The notes below the pieces were generated by a model. The model did not search any database. It was not told where the DNA came from and saw only the letters and a program-made list of their open reading frames with translations. Both the position numbers and the translations under genes were made by a program. Shown in pieces: positions 20,780 through 33,189 of a stretch of DNA of 64,000 bases (its first letter is position 1; each line of letters begins with the position of its first letter). The stretch is from contig JACTVC010000008.1 of assembly GCA_018417955.1 (NCBI GenBank), forward strand, positions 1,178,001 through 1,242,000, written 5' to 3'. The stretch is from Laccaria trichodermophora. Lineage: Eukaryota > Basidiomycota > Agaricomycetes > Agaricales > Hydnangiaceae.

Positions 20780-21219
20780 CTAGGAGTCGAAGCACCTCAA
20801 TGATGTCATCGATCGCGAGTTTTGAAGAACCGCCTGCAGAAGCCAAATACATGACAATAACGCGGTGGGCGCCAATAGCGTCCCAAGATAGTTACTTAGG
20901 AGAGAACAACCCAAAACAGAGAAGAATAAGGAGGCCGGTGCTGAGCACCACTGACGCCTGGATACGACGCCGGGGAGTTTTTCGTGGTCAATGGGCCGCC
21001 ACATTCGTCCTCTGCTCTGTGCAAAGATCGAGGACAATGAGATGATGTACGATTGCGACGCCAGCTAAGACTGGGTTGCTGTAGAGAGACCACTAGTAGT
21101 GAGTCACTAGAAGACGCGAGATTATGTGCCCGCGGAAGAGGATTGAGATCCACAGACGCTGCAATCGCGTTTGGCGCATTGGCAGAATTCTGGCCTTCGA
21201 TAGCATTGATCGCAGTCAT
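20780..21219 (-). CDS. Possible small membrane protein upstream of the multi-pass gene
   Basis: Two or more minus-strand segments look coding-like: a polar N-terminus from ATG 21219 (MTAINAIEGQNSANAPNAIA) and a hydrophobic stretch (NPVLAGVAIVHHLIVLDLC in one frame, SLLSNYLGTLLAPTALLSCI in another). The splice joins are not certain. It could instead be part of the promoter or a decayed exon of the neighbour. Confidence 0.3.
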
Positions 21220-21493
21220 AAGGAGGACCTAACCGCGGTGGTGTGTATCTTGAGAAGTAAAAGAGGGGAGTCGAATAGTGATTTGATCATGAATTCACAC
21301 GACTTTGAATGATGATGCGTGTGCCAACCCTTGAACATGCCACTTAGCGATATCATCGCGTCAATGAATGGGTGTCCTCCAAGCTTGTTTATATAACACT
21401 GAGATAGCCCTGGGTACATGTACTGTAGCGTACGTCTAACATTACTTACTCGAAAACAGTGTGCGCCTGCGCACTGTGAACAGTTAGGCCTGG

Positions 21494-23225
21494 CTAACAG
21501 TCCTGGATGCCCATCGCATCGCTGATCGAATCAACGAGGATATCCTTATAGTCACCGACAACGTGCCACATGGCGAATCCGAGAAGACCTTTCTCGTTGA
21601 TGAAGGAGCCCTTGTTAGCTGTAGACGTATATCAGATACATTACTATTGCAAGTCAGATGAAATAAACGGACCGAAGCTCGTGGCATCATCGTAAGAGAT
21701 TTCAACGTTTGTGGACGGGTTGTAGACGTAAGGCTGGATGGATTGCCAATGAGAAGCATAACTTGTGAGTAGCTGATAAGGGACTTACAGTCTTGCTGCA
21801 GTCGTCGAATCTGTACACCATATTCTGCGCAGCCGTGCCATTGCTTGTAAGGTAGCCTGCGCTAACCATGCCCTCGAAGTTGAAAACGCCAGTTGGGCCG
21901 CTGGTGGTACCGCACTGATCAGTGGCTAGAGAACACGAGATGTTAGTTAGATTCATGATAGACATGCTCAACGACTTACTTGACGTGGTGGAAGTTTCGC
22001 CCTCGCCAGCGGGTTGAGCAGCTTTGCTGAAAGCGGGGTAAGCAGCAAGTTCGTTGTTCACGACAGCGGCGCTGTTGGCGACACTGAAGCTGTGACCGTA
22101 CGCAGCAACGCCAAGAGCGATCTATATCACGTCATTAGAGACACTGGCGACTATTCGATGAGAATGCACATACCTTGTTCGCTGGGAACTTGGCAGTAGT
22201 CCAAGCGTTGACAGCAGATTCAGCAGAGCCAGCTTGACTGGGAGCGCAAGAGTCACCCAAGGGGGCGTTGGGGCCAACGGCTGTAGACCAAGAACCCCAG
22301 ACGTCGTAAGCCATGATGGCTGCGGCGACGATTAGAAGAGGTCCTCAGAACAAAGCCAAAAGCTTACCGATCCAATCAAGGTACTCGGCGAACGCTGAGA
22401 CATCGGCCATTGGGGTGCCGTCACTTCCGGCGTATGGAGTCAAGCCAACCGCAGATGAGAGGATGAGAGTCGAGCCCACGGGGTCTTGCCTGAGCTCTTG
22501 AAGGAATGAAAGGAAGTTCGCGGAGTCACTGCTCGAGATGAGGTTGCACCCGATACCCTGGTGGTTGGGATACTCCCAGCTGGAGAAGAAAAAGACATCA
22601 GTATTCTTGATGCAGATCAAACAACACAACAACTGACTCAAAGTCGATACCATCAAGGTTGTACTTGGTAGCTAGATCGGTAACGGCCTTAACAAAGGTA
22701 GTACGGCTGTCTGCTGTGGCCACGTTCGACGAGTAGTATTGAGATCCGGTCCATCCACCAATAGAAAGGAGTGCCTTGACGTTCTGTAGGCAGGTCAGTA
22801 CAATTTTCTACATCGTCGCTGAGCTACATACGTGGCTCTTGGCCGCTGAGACAAATGTTGGAAGAAGGCTGGCACTTTCGCTATCAAGCGCGATGATGCT
22901 TGCATCAGAAGTTGTCGTTCTAAACGAAGAGACGTATTTGAGTTATATCCGTGCTCAACATGAGTGAAACGTACGCAAAAGCGAAGGTTAAGGCATTGTA
23001 TTTACCCCACGATATAGTGTCAGGTGCGTACGTGCCCCCCAGCCAGCCGGGGTACCACGCAGTGGCAAGAACGTCCTCAGTAAAGGTGGAATTGCTGGTC
23101 GCCCGCCTGGCCGGCTGTGTAGATTCGGCAGCAGGTGCGGAGTCAGGCGAGGGTACTGTTGATGCAAGTTGCGCAAAAGCAAAGGGAATGGTGGCAAACA
23201 GCGATAAAGATAGAAGCTTTGTCAT
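21494..23225 (-). CDS. GH18 chitinase, copy A
   Basis: The start at 23225 (MTKLLSLSLFATIPFAFAQ) gives a typical signal peptide. An in-frame ATG 39 nt upstream (23264) exists but weakens it. The protein contains ATAWYPGWLGGTYAP, LLSIGGWTGSQYYS (substrate-binding SxGG), and the catalytic DGIDFDWEYPN (DxxDxDxE, acid/base Glu present), then YDVWGSWS, KFPANKIALGVAAYGHSF and the C-terminal LLGFAMWHVVGDYKDILVDS. It is a family-18 TIM-barrel enzyme that hydrolyses chitin beta-1,4 bonds. About 8 introns; length near 430 residues. Likely secreted, for cell-wall remodelling or nutrition. Tandem with copy B on the same strand. Confidence 0.9.
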
Positions 23226-23305
23226 CCTGCAGGAAATGAACGAGGTGGCGACCAGCGTGGACACAAAGAAAGAATGAGATGAAAAAAATCCAGCTTGGGG
23301 ACTGG

Positions 23306-23318
23306 GTTATATAGGCGT
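23306..23318 (-). promoter_or_regulatory. Probable TATA box of chitinase A
   Basis: On the minus strand CCTATATAACCC lies about 85 bp upstream of ATG 23225. The spacing fits a core promoter TATA. Confidence 0.4.
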
Positions 23319-23652
23319 TTGGCTGACATAAATTTTGTCATGGACCAGGAAGAAAGTTGAAGACTATCATTCAATCGAAATTTTATTTCGATCGAGGATT
23401 TTCTTCACTGCCACTGGGTCTGAAAATTTGACGACTTGTACTGTCCAACCTTATTCGTAACCAAGGAGATTACTACCCCAGGCTGGGGGGGGCGTTCCGG
23501 GCCTGATTGAGAGCGGGAGAACAGTATCCGTCAGTCGGGCATTGCCTCACATAAAATGTCACGTTGAAGGCAAGTCTAAATCATACATTATCCGACTTCT
23601 GTGCGGGTCAAAAGGGTCAGCTCAATTGGAGTAGTGGGCAGGGAAGACGTAC

Positions 23653-23667
23653 ATATATATATATATA
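23653..23667. repeat. Short (AT)n microsatellite
   Basis: CATATATATATATATAC in the intergenic space between the two chitinase genes. No functional claim. Confidence 0.7.
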
Positions 23668-23765
23668 CTTGCATAGATAAATGCGGGTTATAATTATACC
23701 AAGTATCCTGGTACCTCTGTGAACCACATCGCATCTATTCTTTACCAATGGCTCTAGAATAGGCG

Positions 23766-25534
23766 TTAAGAGCAAATCTGAACAATGCCCATAGCGTCGC
23801 TGATTGCGCCAAGAAGGATATCATTATGGTCGCCTGTGACAGGCCACACAGCGAAACCTAACAGGCCATTTGAAGAGATGTAATTGCCTTTAGCCGCTGC
23901 ATAACAGGTGAGGATATTGGCGACAAAATGGTCAGACGAGGCTCACCAAAACTTCGAGCATCGTCGTAAGATATCATTGTCTGAGCAGTTGGGTTATATA
24001 CAAAAGGCTGGGTAACGAACGCTTTTCAGAAGGGATAGGCATATGAAATAAATACAGAGATCTTACCGTCTGGCTGCAATTATCGAATGTGTAATCGATG
24101 CTCTTCGCAGCCGTTCCGTTAGAGTTGAGGAATCCGTGTGCAATCATTCCATTGAAGTTGAAAACACCCGAAATACCTTCAGGCTGTCCACATGGATCGA
24201 GGACTAAGTTCAAAAATCTAGTATCAAGTTCAACGACCAACATGAGATGCGTACCAGAAGCCGAAGTTGAGGTGTCGCTGTCCCCCAAGGGTTGCTGAGA
24301 CTTATCAAACGAAGGGTACAGGTTGAGGTTTCCCGAGGTGCCCAAAGCCGCACTGTTTGTCACGTGAAAGCTGTGTCCATACGCGGCAACACCAAGTGCG
24401 ATCTTGCAGGAAAAATAGAGGAAGGTTCGGTAAGCAGGTTCTGGGGAAATGGACCCTTTTTTATACCTGATTAGCAGGGAATTTTGCGCCAGTCCAAGCC
24501 TTGACTGCAGAGACAGCAGACCCAGCCTTCGTCGGCGCGCAAGAATCATCCAAAGGAGAGTTGGGGCCGACAGTTGGAGAGAACGATCCCCAGACATCAT
24601 AATTCATAATCGCTGCAAGGAGCGAAGAGGTGAAGGATAAACACAAGGACAGCATCGTATACTACTCACCGATATGATCGAGAACATCAGCAAAGGCTGA
24701 TACATCTGTCATAGGTGTCCCATTCGCTCCCATGAAGGGCGTTTCGCCAACTGCAGCTGATAGTATCAATTTAGACCCGACAGGGTCCTGTTTAAGCTGT
24801 TGAAGAAAGGCGAGGAAGTTGGCTGAATCGGAAGGCGAGATAGCGTTACAGCCAAGACCTTGCCGATTGGGATATTCCCAACTGTGATTGTCGGTCAACA
24901 CAAAATCTCATAGATGAGGCCTCAGACTCACTCAAAATCAATCCCATCAAGATTATACTTCGTAGCCAGACCTGTTACGGCCTTCACGAAAGCAGATCGG
25001 TTGGCTGCGTTGCCAACTGCAGTTGAGAAATACTGCGAACCAGTCCAACCACCGATCGAGAGAAGGGCGCTGACTCCCTAATGAGTGTGAGGTTGAATGT
25101 GTGGAAAGATAGTATCTAAAAAGAACTTGCGTTGTTGCCAGCCTCAGTCACAAACTCCGGCAACAGAGTCGCACTTTGTGCATCCAAAGAAATAACTGAT
25201 GGTTCATTTGTCGTTACGCTACAAGGGGGGATATGGATGCCTATATGGAAGCCTAAACATGCTCCACTCACGCAAATGCGAAAGTCAAGGCGTTGTACTT
25301 GGACCATGAAATATTGCTTGGGGCATAGGTAGCACCTAACCAAGCGGGGTACCACCCAGTTGCAAGAACCTGATCAGGAGATGATGAATTACCACCATTC
25401 GTAGTGTTGCCTCCAGTGGATTGCGCAACGGAACGAGGTTGTGGCTGGGGAGGGACGAGGCCACAATAGGGCATCGCAAACGCAATAGGAAGCGCTGCCA
25501 ACGTCGCGAACAAAAATACCAGGACAAGCTGCAT
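23766..25534 (-). CDS. GH18 chitinase, copy B
   Basis: From ATG 25534: MQLVLVFLFATLAALPIAFA is a signal peptide, followed by a short Pro/Gln/Asn-rich linker. The body matches copy A throughout: ATGWYPAWLGATYAP, ALLSIGGWTGSQYFS, catalytic DGIDFDWEYPNRQGLG, GANGTPMTDVSAFADVL, IAIMNYDVWGSFSPTVGPN, KFPANQIALGVAAYGHSF, LLGFAVWPVTGDHNDILL. The intron positions I could place match copy A. A tandem duplicate with clear divergence, so an older event. Secreted chitinase, active-site residues present. Confidence 0.9.
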
Positions 25535-25539
25535 GGATA

Positions 25540-26750
25540 AGAGAAGAAAAGATCTGATGAAGCTGAGGATGAGCTTCAGGAATATATGTTGTGAGAAACG
25601 CGGTCATCGTATGCCTCCTTCCCATCGGGACCGTCCAGAAGAACTCTCCCAGGAGGGTAATCGAACACGATGATTAGGCCTGCCCGCTGGATAGATCCGC
25701 TATAGTGTCAGGAGGTGGGTTCGGGCAATGTTTGGCGCGGGGTGCATTGCGGGGGTTTGATCAATGAACACGTCCTTATCCAGCACGCTATGAACACGTG
25801 CTGGAAGTATGTACCTTGAAGTGCTTCGTGAGAATGCTGAAAACATTCGAAGCAGATTCTGTCGTTAACCGAATTTTTGGACGGAATTCGAACTCTTCAT
25901 CACACAAAGAAGGCAAAGATTTTGATCCTGAAGGTTCTTCAAAATATTGTTGCTAGATGTCGACTTGAATGAACAACTGGGAAATGTTAAAAATGGAAGA
26001 CATACTTACTGCGGAATACCGGCACATTGCGAGCGCGTTGATGTCGATGGAATTCCAACCAATCATAGACAGGCTGGATGATTGAAAGCCTGGTCTTGGA
26101 TAACTTCGCAAAGCCATGCCTGGCTGCTGATAGATTTTGAGAGAGTTGCTTATGTCGTGCATTGGAATCTTCGCGGATCGCTTCAGATCTTCACACGGAG
26201 ATGAAAGATCTATGTTGAAGTATGGGCATCAGATAGGTCGTGCTTAAGGAGTGCTCCTTATACAAGCTAGACGTTAGACGTCTGCGACAATGAGATGTGC
26301 ATTGAGTGCCAGGATCTCAAGAGAACACTTCGATCTGTGGGCAGGCAAACTTCATCAGTCGATATGAACGAGCTAACCTAGTAAAGCTTACCGTTAAGTT
26401 TGTCTCAACTCGCCTGGTCAGTAACGCATTGGCAATGAGTGTGAAAGAGAGGAAATGGCGGGCAGAAAGATGTAACAAGGTCAGGTGTACAAAAGCATGC
26501 CCCACTAGGCGTTCGGTGGGATATAATAGAAGTGGCTCTGACACGCACAAGAGATGAACTCTGCGCGTGTTCGGACAAAAAAGGCAAGGTGAAAAATTGC
26601 AAGCCGATCATTAGTTGCGCGTTGACTACATGTATTACTGCAAAAATATCCAAAACAGTGGTGTATGCTGCAAGACGCAAGGGACAGTCAGTCTACAAGT
26701 TTAATCTCGGGCTATGACGGGAGCTTACAATCTAATATAGATGCCAACCA
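25540..26750. other. Gene-poor stretch with Cys-rich frames, none convincing
   Basis: Around 26300-26700 short frames on both strands carry several Cys (minus strand: CFCTPDLVTSFCPP; plus strand: ELCACSDKKGKVKNC). None has both a signal peptide and consistent splice sites. A small secreted protein cannot be excluded. Confidence 0.3.
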
Positions 26751-26756
26751 GCATTG

Positions 26757-27329
26757 TCACCGTCTCCCGTTATTGCCTCTAATCAGACCAATCCTCGCAG
26801 CAAGCTGGCGGGCCTGTATCGCTTGTAACCGCCTTGACCGCACGAATACCATAAACAAAGCAACGATAGCGAAGAAAACGTTACAAGCAATGAACTCGAA
26901 AAAATCTGCACGTTCTTGGGAGATTATGCGCCCACAGGATTCCCAAGCGAGGGTTTCGCCTTCAGGATGTGGTTGCGAAGGTGAGTGTTCACTTGGAGGC
27001 GAAGGAGGGTGTTGGAGTAGAGCGGTAGGGTTGCTTGTTGATGTGATGTTCACGCAGTGCATGAGTCTGCGGTTACCAAACGGTTGGCAGAAAGGTTGTT
27101 GCAGCTAGGTTGTTAGAATATCGTTAAGCTCCCCTTGTCTCCATAGGAAGGGGAAAAAACGCACTGATTCCTCCGGACAAGGCTCACATGCACCGAAAGG
27201 CAAACACAGGAGTTGCTGTTGGGTATTATTATCTTTTGAAGTTGGTAGTATTGGCGCATGCGATAGGTCGCCGTCTGACTGCATGGCCACGACGGACCAA
27301 CACGACCAGGTTAGAATCATGCTGTTCAC
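26757..27329 (-). CDS. Hypothetical small membrane protein
   Basis: Two exons on the minus strand joined by an intron with GTGCGT donor and CCGCAG acceptor (about 27080-27170): a first part ending LLCLPFGACEPCPEES and a second part starting LMHCVNITSTSN. The second contains a membrane span (FIACNVFFAIVALFMVFV) followed by a basic stretch (RSRRLQAIQARQLAARIGL). The Cys-rich N-terminal part and single span suggest a small membrane-anchored protein. The 5' end is uncertain. I recognise no family. Confidence 0.45.
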
Positions 27330-27935
27330 AGGATGATCAGTTGACCTGCACCAATGTAATCACCGTAGTACGTACAAGCATATCGTCGTAATGCACGCCA
27401 GCGTTGGGAAACGCAGTAGCATTTAGGCAACATCAACGTCGTGGTTGGAATCAGAAAGTCATATGCGTGGGAACAAATATTGGCGCCTCTCCAAACCTCC
27501 AACTTGCCTCCAACCAACCTCCAACACAATTATTTGACGATTCCAGGCCATGGATGCCGCAGCGTGAGGGTCAGAGTCGAGCTAGAGCAGGCGGAATCGT
27601 ACATCTTTTGCATTCTGTGAATGCGTTCTTCGCCTGCCTAGTGGCATTTGTAGCTTTCTAACCAGTTTCAACCTCTCCTAGTGAAACCCCAACAATTTTA
27701 TCGTCATGGCGATTGAAATGCAACCCGATACCTCACTCATTACATGGAGCGCGTGTGCGTTAAGGCCATCACGTAGGTTGTCGCAAAGTTGAAGAACCCT
27801 GCAAGACACTGGTGATCCCACCCATTGCTTACAAAAACCGTTCGGGTATGCTGGAACGGTGGAACCGGATTATCTTATAAGGTGGAAGCCGCGCCTGTCC
27901 ATCGATACTCACGCATCAGATGGATCTAGATATGT

Positions 27936-28735
27936 GTGTCGGTGTGCATGTCCATCACTCGTTCCATACCCCGTTTCTATCCAAAAGGGCGGATACGTAA
28001 ACTTTCATGCTCATGGTGGTACCTGATCCCAGCAGGAGAGCGACACTGGTTGGTGATCAGGCAAGATGTTTCAAAACCAGCTGTTGGCAAACACTCAGCT
28101 GACGTCATGTCGGATGAGTGTGTCACTACTTTCTTGTCCAGGGGCCATCTGTTGATCAGTCTCACTCATGTTGACGATATCAAATCCACCCTACGGAACT
28201 CACGGAAGGCAATGGAAACGTTGACTACAATCTTGCAGCTATGATGCAAATGAGGATTTATGTGTTTCTTAGCGGTAGTCGAATTCTCTCTACATCTTTA
28301 TTGTCATTTGTCTTTGTCGTAGCGGCCTTTTCCTCCTCAACGACTGCTCCGATCGAAGCTCCTTCATGGACATGATGAAGATCTATTGAATCATACTTAA
28401 TCTGCAACCGCTAGCTGATTTTCAAGAAGGAAGCTGGGAGACTAATTGAGATCGCTGATAGATACTGCGATGCCAACACACCTTGCGTTCTTCCAATTCA
28501 TTCGGGCCATCTGCAGCAACATACTTCACTTGAGGAGCAGGTCTCTCTTGTTCTGCAGGCTAGCAACAATAAGGTGCAGCAGCGTGAATATACTGGAAGA
28601 GTCCGTAATCTTCAGGTTGCGAAAAACAACGTCCACTACTGTTGAATCTTGCATGTCCACGCCAACATAGTTAGAGTTTTTTTCGATTCGAGCATTTGGT
28701 CGAAAGCAAGGAACGGAACGAAAAGCTGGACGCAA
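27936..28735 (+). pseudogene. Family X fragment (third copy) with antisense-paired segment
   Basis: The plus strand encodes the C-terminus of family X (WWYLIPAGERHWLVIRQDV, then VGKHSADVMSDECVTTFLSR and HVDDIKSTLRNSRKAMETL), homologous to the ends of the genes at 34.96-36.75 kb and 37.11-39.06 kb. Everything upstream of that domain is absent. The 28526-28735 stretch (minus strand, VASLQNKRDLLL) matches 34.56-34.68 kb, the segment that follows the C-terminus of copy X1. So about 800 bp were duplicated and inverted as a unit. A fragment, not a gene. Confidence 0.65.
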
Positions 28736-28892
28736 TTATAGAAGAGTGGCGCACGACTTCAAAAAGAAGCGAGGTGACATCATGTAAATCCGAAATATGT
28801 TAATCCAGATGATCAAAGTGGGGAGGTATATATATTCAGAAGGTGACCTCTTCTCTTGGCTATTCGTACTTCTTTGATGGGTAGGGTCGACC

Positions 28893-30678
28893 CTAAGTAT
28901 GGCCAAATACACGTTGCGGCCAATAAGGATCCTGCAGTTCCTTCATCTCCTCTTCTGTGAGCTTGAGGTTGACAGCACCTGAAATATCGACACTGTTAAC
29001 ACAAAAAATCAAGTTCGTTCAGTGTCGAGTCCCACCCAACAAATCATGCAGATTTTCAAGAGAACTTGTCCCGACAATCGGGGCTGTCACACCTGAAAAA
29101 GATGACTCAGGCAGGGTAGCATCGAACAGCAAAAAACCACACCTTCGCGGTTCATGACCCAAGCCAGCGCCACTTGGGCCATTGTTACCCCACGTGCTTT
29201 GGCGATCCTCTCAACACTATTACAGCCATTGCCATCGACTCCTTGAGATATCTGTTTGTCAGGAATCAGGCTTACCGCTCAACGATACTAGCAACCCCTT
29301 CATTGGTATATCCCTTGACCCATCTAAATACACTTCGTTAGGAAGAATTTTTACTTCAAAAAGTATGAAACGAGTCCCACCCGTCGATACTGCTGCGAGT
29401 TGTCTCCTTCCAGAGTGCCCGAGTAAGAACCCCACGGGCAAGTGGCGACCAGGGGATTGAACCAACCCCAAGGTGCTTAATTTCGTTTTCCCAAATCAGA
29501 TTTCGCGTCTCAAAGGCAGTCGTATCTGATCTTACCTTGAGAGTCGGAAACATCTCTCGCTCTTCCTCTCGATAAAGCAGATTGTAGTGGTTTTGCATGG
29601 AGATAAACGGGGTCAATTTGTTGTTAATAGCGTAGTCTGAAACGCAGCCAGGTGAGCCCGAGTTCTATGGTCAGGCGAGAGCAACGTACTTTGCATGGCA
29701 TGGACTTAAGGATGGTCGAAGTGTAAATTTGTCGAATTCGTTCCGAAGACAAGCACAAGACGCACATTGCCAGGCCCAACACGACGACATCCCAATGTAG
29801 CGAACATATCCAGCCTGAACAACATCGTGAAGAGCTTGCATCTATGAGTAATTGAGCGCAATCTTAATTGACAGTTATATTCCGCCTACTGTTTCGGCGA
29901 TCGGGGTGTCAGCATCGAACCGATGGCCTGAGAAGCCCATCAATTCTATGTTAAGTAGAAGGAAATTTCGACACACACATTGAAGGACGTCAACATAATC
30001 CAGTTGGAGACGCTCTAGACTTCGCTTAATAGATTCGAAGACATGCTGATATGTAAGGCGATAAGCAGGTGCGCGGAAACCCAGTTGTTGCGACGAACCT
30101 TACGGCTTAGCCCATGCTGATTAACGTAGCCCTGCTTCTCTAGCTCATCACCGACCAAGTAAGGGGTGTTGACGGTCCTTCCAACGGTATAGAAAACCTG
30201 TTGAACTGGATAAAGTAAAGGACAAGTATAGACTGTTTGTATCTACCTTCGTCATAACCACAATCTCGTCTCTGGGAAGCTTGAGCTGCTTGATCGCCTT
30301 TCCCAAAACTATTTCTGATTGCCCATTTGAATACACCTGCAGAAATTTCAGCTCGATCCTAAGGTGACATGGAAATCATCATACGTTCGCCGTGTCAAAA
30401 GTGTTGATCCCAGCATCATATCTGGAAAATATTCAAGTCTTGCTACGAGAAGCGGATACCCAAGGAATTACGCGGCCTTTATGTGCTTGATTGACTCCTC
30501 CTCTGGAAGGACCCAACCTTGCCACTCGGGTGATCCGTATGACATGCATCCAAGGATGAGTTTCGACACCTTCAAACCCGAAGAACCAAGTCGAACTGTA
30601 AGTTGCACCTTGTGGATTTGCTGGCATAATGTAATGATGGCTCTCACCGTAAGGCATATTTCTCATTATGTTTGCCAT
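28893..30678 (-). CDS. Aldo/keto reductase (AKR9-like)
   Basis: From ATG 30678: [10 protein letters not shown], an intron, then [20 protein letters not shown]. Catalytic tetrad residues are visible: Asp and Tyr in [13 protein letters not shown], Lys in IVVMTKVD, His in [29 protein letters not shown] and [16 protein letters not shown] follow, and the C-terminal ...[19 protein letters not shown] ends at the TAG at 28893. With about eight small GT-AG introns the reading is continuous. The family reduces aldehydes and ketones with NADPH. The AKR9 (norsolorinic-acid-reductase-like) flavour comes from the sequence between the tetrad elements; the substrate is unknown. Confidence 0.85.
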
Positions 30679-30699
30679 TTTTTATGAGGCCCCTTGAGA

Positions 30700-31560
30700 A
30701 GCGGGAGAGTGTTGCTGAGGCGCTCAAACCTCTTGTTTGGCCGCTGTTGTTACAAATGTTGCCTACGTCTACTAAGAGACTAAGGTAAACTAAAAAGGAT
30801 ACCTCGACAGATCAGTGAATGAAGGTAGCAAATGCGTAGCTAAGCTAAGGGAGGACGGCCTACAGCAGACTGGGTTGGCGTGACGAAAGGTAGAGTGGTC
30901 ATGCTAAGAAGAATTATGTAAAGTCTCCGTATTCCGGTGTTCAAACATTTTGACTGTCAAGAACAAGGTGACAGCATCAAGTAAGATCCCTGGGTTGACC
31001 AGGCCATTGTAAGGGAGGCGGAGGTGGAGTGTGCGAGTTTGAGGGAGGGTACAGGGTCGGATAGAGATGGATGCAAGTTGAGTACACCGGCAATTGACAA
31101 AAATGTGTGAGAGACCTGGAAGCCAGGGCCTGATCCCAAGCCTGTGCCACCTGTCAGACATGCTGATGTAACATTTCCCAAGAGTTGAAAAACGACTAAT
31201 AGCATCATGTTGCCAGGTTGATGTTGCCTTGACGTTTTGATCAAACATTGGGGACAGCTGGGGCGCAAAGGCCATTGGCGGAAATCCAGTGGCCTTCAAC
31301 CCAGCTGAGGGTCAACATGGCTGGTTCATGTTTTCTGTCATCTCTTGCAGCTAGAAGCACATCTTTTGTATTTCTCTTTTAATATGCTTCACCACGATAA
31401 ACAAAAACATAAACAAAAGAATAGATTGTATTTGACAAGGAGGAACACAAGGGTTAACTACTCTAACTACTACCTAATGGACCTGGCTCACCCACATGTA
31501 AAGAACAGAGAGCCGTGGTTAATTACATGGTCGACGCACTGGTTACCCCACTGATGCAGG
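30700..31560. other. Intergenic, weak membrane-like frames only
   Basis: A minus-strand frame (30904-31299) ends with NPGILLDAVTLFLTVKMF, which looks membrane-like. No family, start or splice structure can be supported. Confidence 0.3.
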
Positions 31561-31569
31561 ACCGTACAT

Positions 31570-32060
31570 AGGAGTGTTCGTGGGCACTATTTGTGGTGGT
31601 GTCGAGCAAGCCGATTTTACTCGACGTGATTTGTGGAGGTGGGTGTTCGACGTGCTTCGTGGTGGTGGTCGCCGTTTGTTGACGGGTGCTGGGCCCTCAT
31701 TGGAGATAATGGTAGTTGCAGGCCCTGGTAGCCGTTTGTTGACGGCGATGCCGGGCCTTCGTTGCTGTAGGTGGCAGGCTGTTGGTTAATGGTGGTTGTG
31801 AGCACTTGTCTCCGTTCATGGATGATGTCGTGGGCTCTTGTATTTGTTCGTCAATGGTGGTGAACCGTGGTGCACGTTCGACGTGATTCGCTGATAATCA
31901 TGGGCGCTCGTCACCCCTCATTGACGGGGGTCAAGGTCGGTGCTCGTCATCGTTCATTGACGGTGATGCTGGTGGGCCCTCATTCTTGAAGTGGTGGTGG
32001 TTATTGGCCCTCGACAGTGTTTGTTGATGTGGTGATGGCCCTCATCGCCGTTCATCTGAT
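31570..32060. repeat. Degenerate GT-rich minisatellite
   Basis: Recurring short motifs (GTTCATTGACGGTGATG, TTGTTGACGG, GGGCCCTCATT) repeat irregularly every 30-60 bp, with strong strand asymmetry (G/T on plus). Units are too diverged to define a period by eye. Confidence 0.45.
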
Positions 32061-33145
32061 GATGGTGAAAGGGGCAATGGGCGGAAACAAAAGCCCAAAG
32101 CGTAACATGGCCGTGCACAGGCGCACGGGTAGGGAGCAAGGACAACCAAAGCAGCAACATGAAAGAGTTTACATGAAGACACAGACCACTGGGTAACGGA
32201 AACACAGGGTTTAGGAACGAGGATGGGAGCAACTTTGCAGCCGGGCGAGGGGAGACGGTTGTGGTGAAGAAGAAAGTGAGTTTGGTTCTGGTTGAAGTTT
32301 GGAAATAACCAAACATGGCGCGGAGTTTAAACAACTTAAGAAGAATTTTTGAGAGCTTGTCGCACGGGCCTTTTCACATTGAGCTCAAATTCCCCCAATT
32401 TTTCCACCTGTAAGAGCTTGAGAGTGCTCATTGTATCATTTTATTACTCTCTTATGATTAATTTGTATTTTAACTACACTATTTTGTTACCCAAAGAAAG
32501 TTGGCGGTAAATGTCTCCCCAAGAAGAGTCAGAAACCTGTGGGTCAGCTGTCGAGCCGCTGGGGCTAACATTTACGCCCCAAGCTCCGACACACCTGGCA
32601 TCCATGCCGAGGCAACCTCCATCAAAAACCTGTCAAGCGGAGATTCGTGCCAGATGCCATCAGCATTTTGAACATTTGGCGGTGTAAGTTGGATGACGAC
32701 GTGATGTTGGATGAATTTGGGTGAAAAGTTTGTTGGGCGCGAGTGCGTGTGCAATGAACGCGATTTCATTCTCGAACTAAGTCTGGGAGGTGAATCCGGG
32801 AAGACTTTTGGCGGCTGAGGCGAAAGCGAGCACAAGCTGCGCTGGAGGTGGGTGGGGGAAGACGGCGGCAGTAAGGGAAGATAAAGAGAAGTCGGTTCGG
32901 GGCGTGATTACTGGAGGTGCGAAGGGGAGCGCGAGGTTGAAAGGGAGGAAGATTGGAGGCGAGAGGAGACGTGGTCATGGGCCAAGAAAGGTGTGGTGGA
33001 GATGAGTAAAAAAGTTGTGTTTGAGTTGTGTTTGAGTGCCGAAACCTCACCCAAGATTCAGGGTGGTACTGAGCGATTGACTATCGACGAGAGACGAGTG
33101 CCCGAGCTTGGAGTCTTCGCCGGAACCGCAACACTGAACCCCTAC
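32060..33145. other. Unassigned region between minisatellite and microsatellite
   Basis: A minus-strand frame ending HESPLDRFLMEVASAWMPGV (about 32570-32835) and a plus-strand Arg/Gly-rich frame are open, but neither has a recognisable domain. I cannot assign a gene. Confidence 0.3.
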
Positions 33146-33149
33146 CACA

Positions 33150-33187
33150 GGTCGGTGGTGGTGGTTGTTGTTGTTGTTGTTGTTGTT
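33150..33187. repeat. (TGG)n(TTG)n microsatellite
   Basis: GGTGGTGGTGG followed by seven or so TTG units. A trinucleotide repeat that would encode poly-Val or, on the minus strand, poly-Asn/His. Confidence 0.8.
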
Positions 33188-33189
33188 TA

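Noticed and set aside
26300..26720. A second small Cys-rich secreted protein
   Set aside because: The apparent start is a TTG, frames on both strands are equally Cys-rich, and no clean intron joins them.
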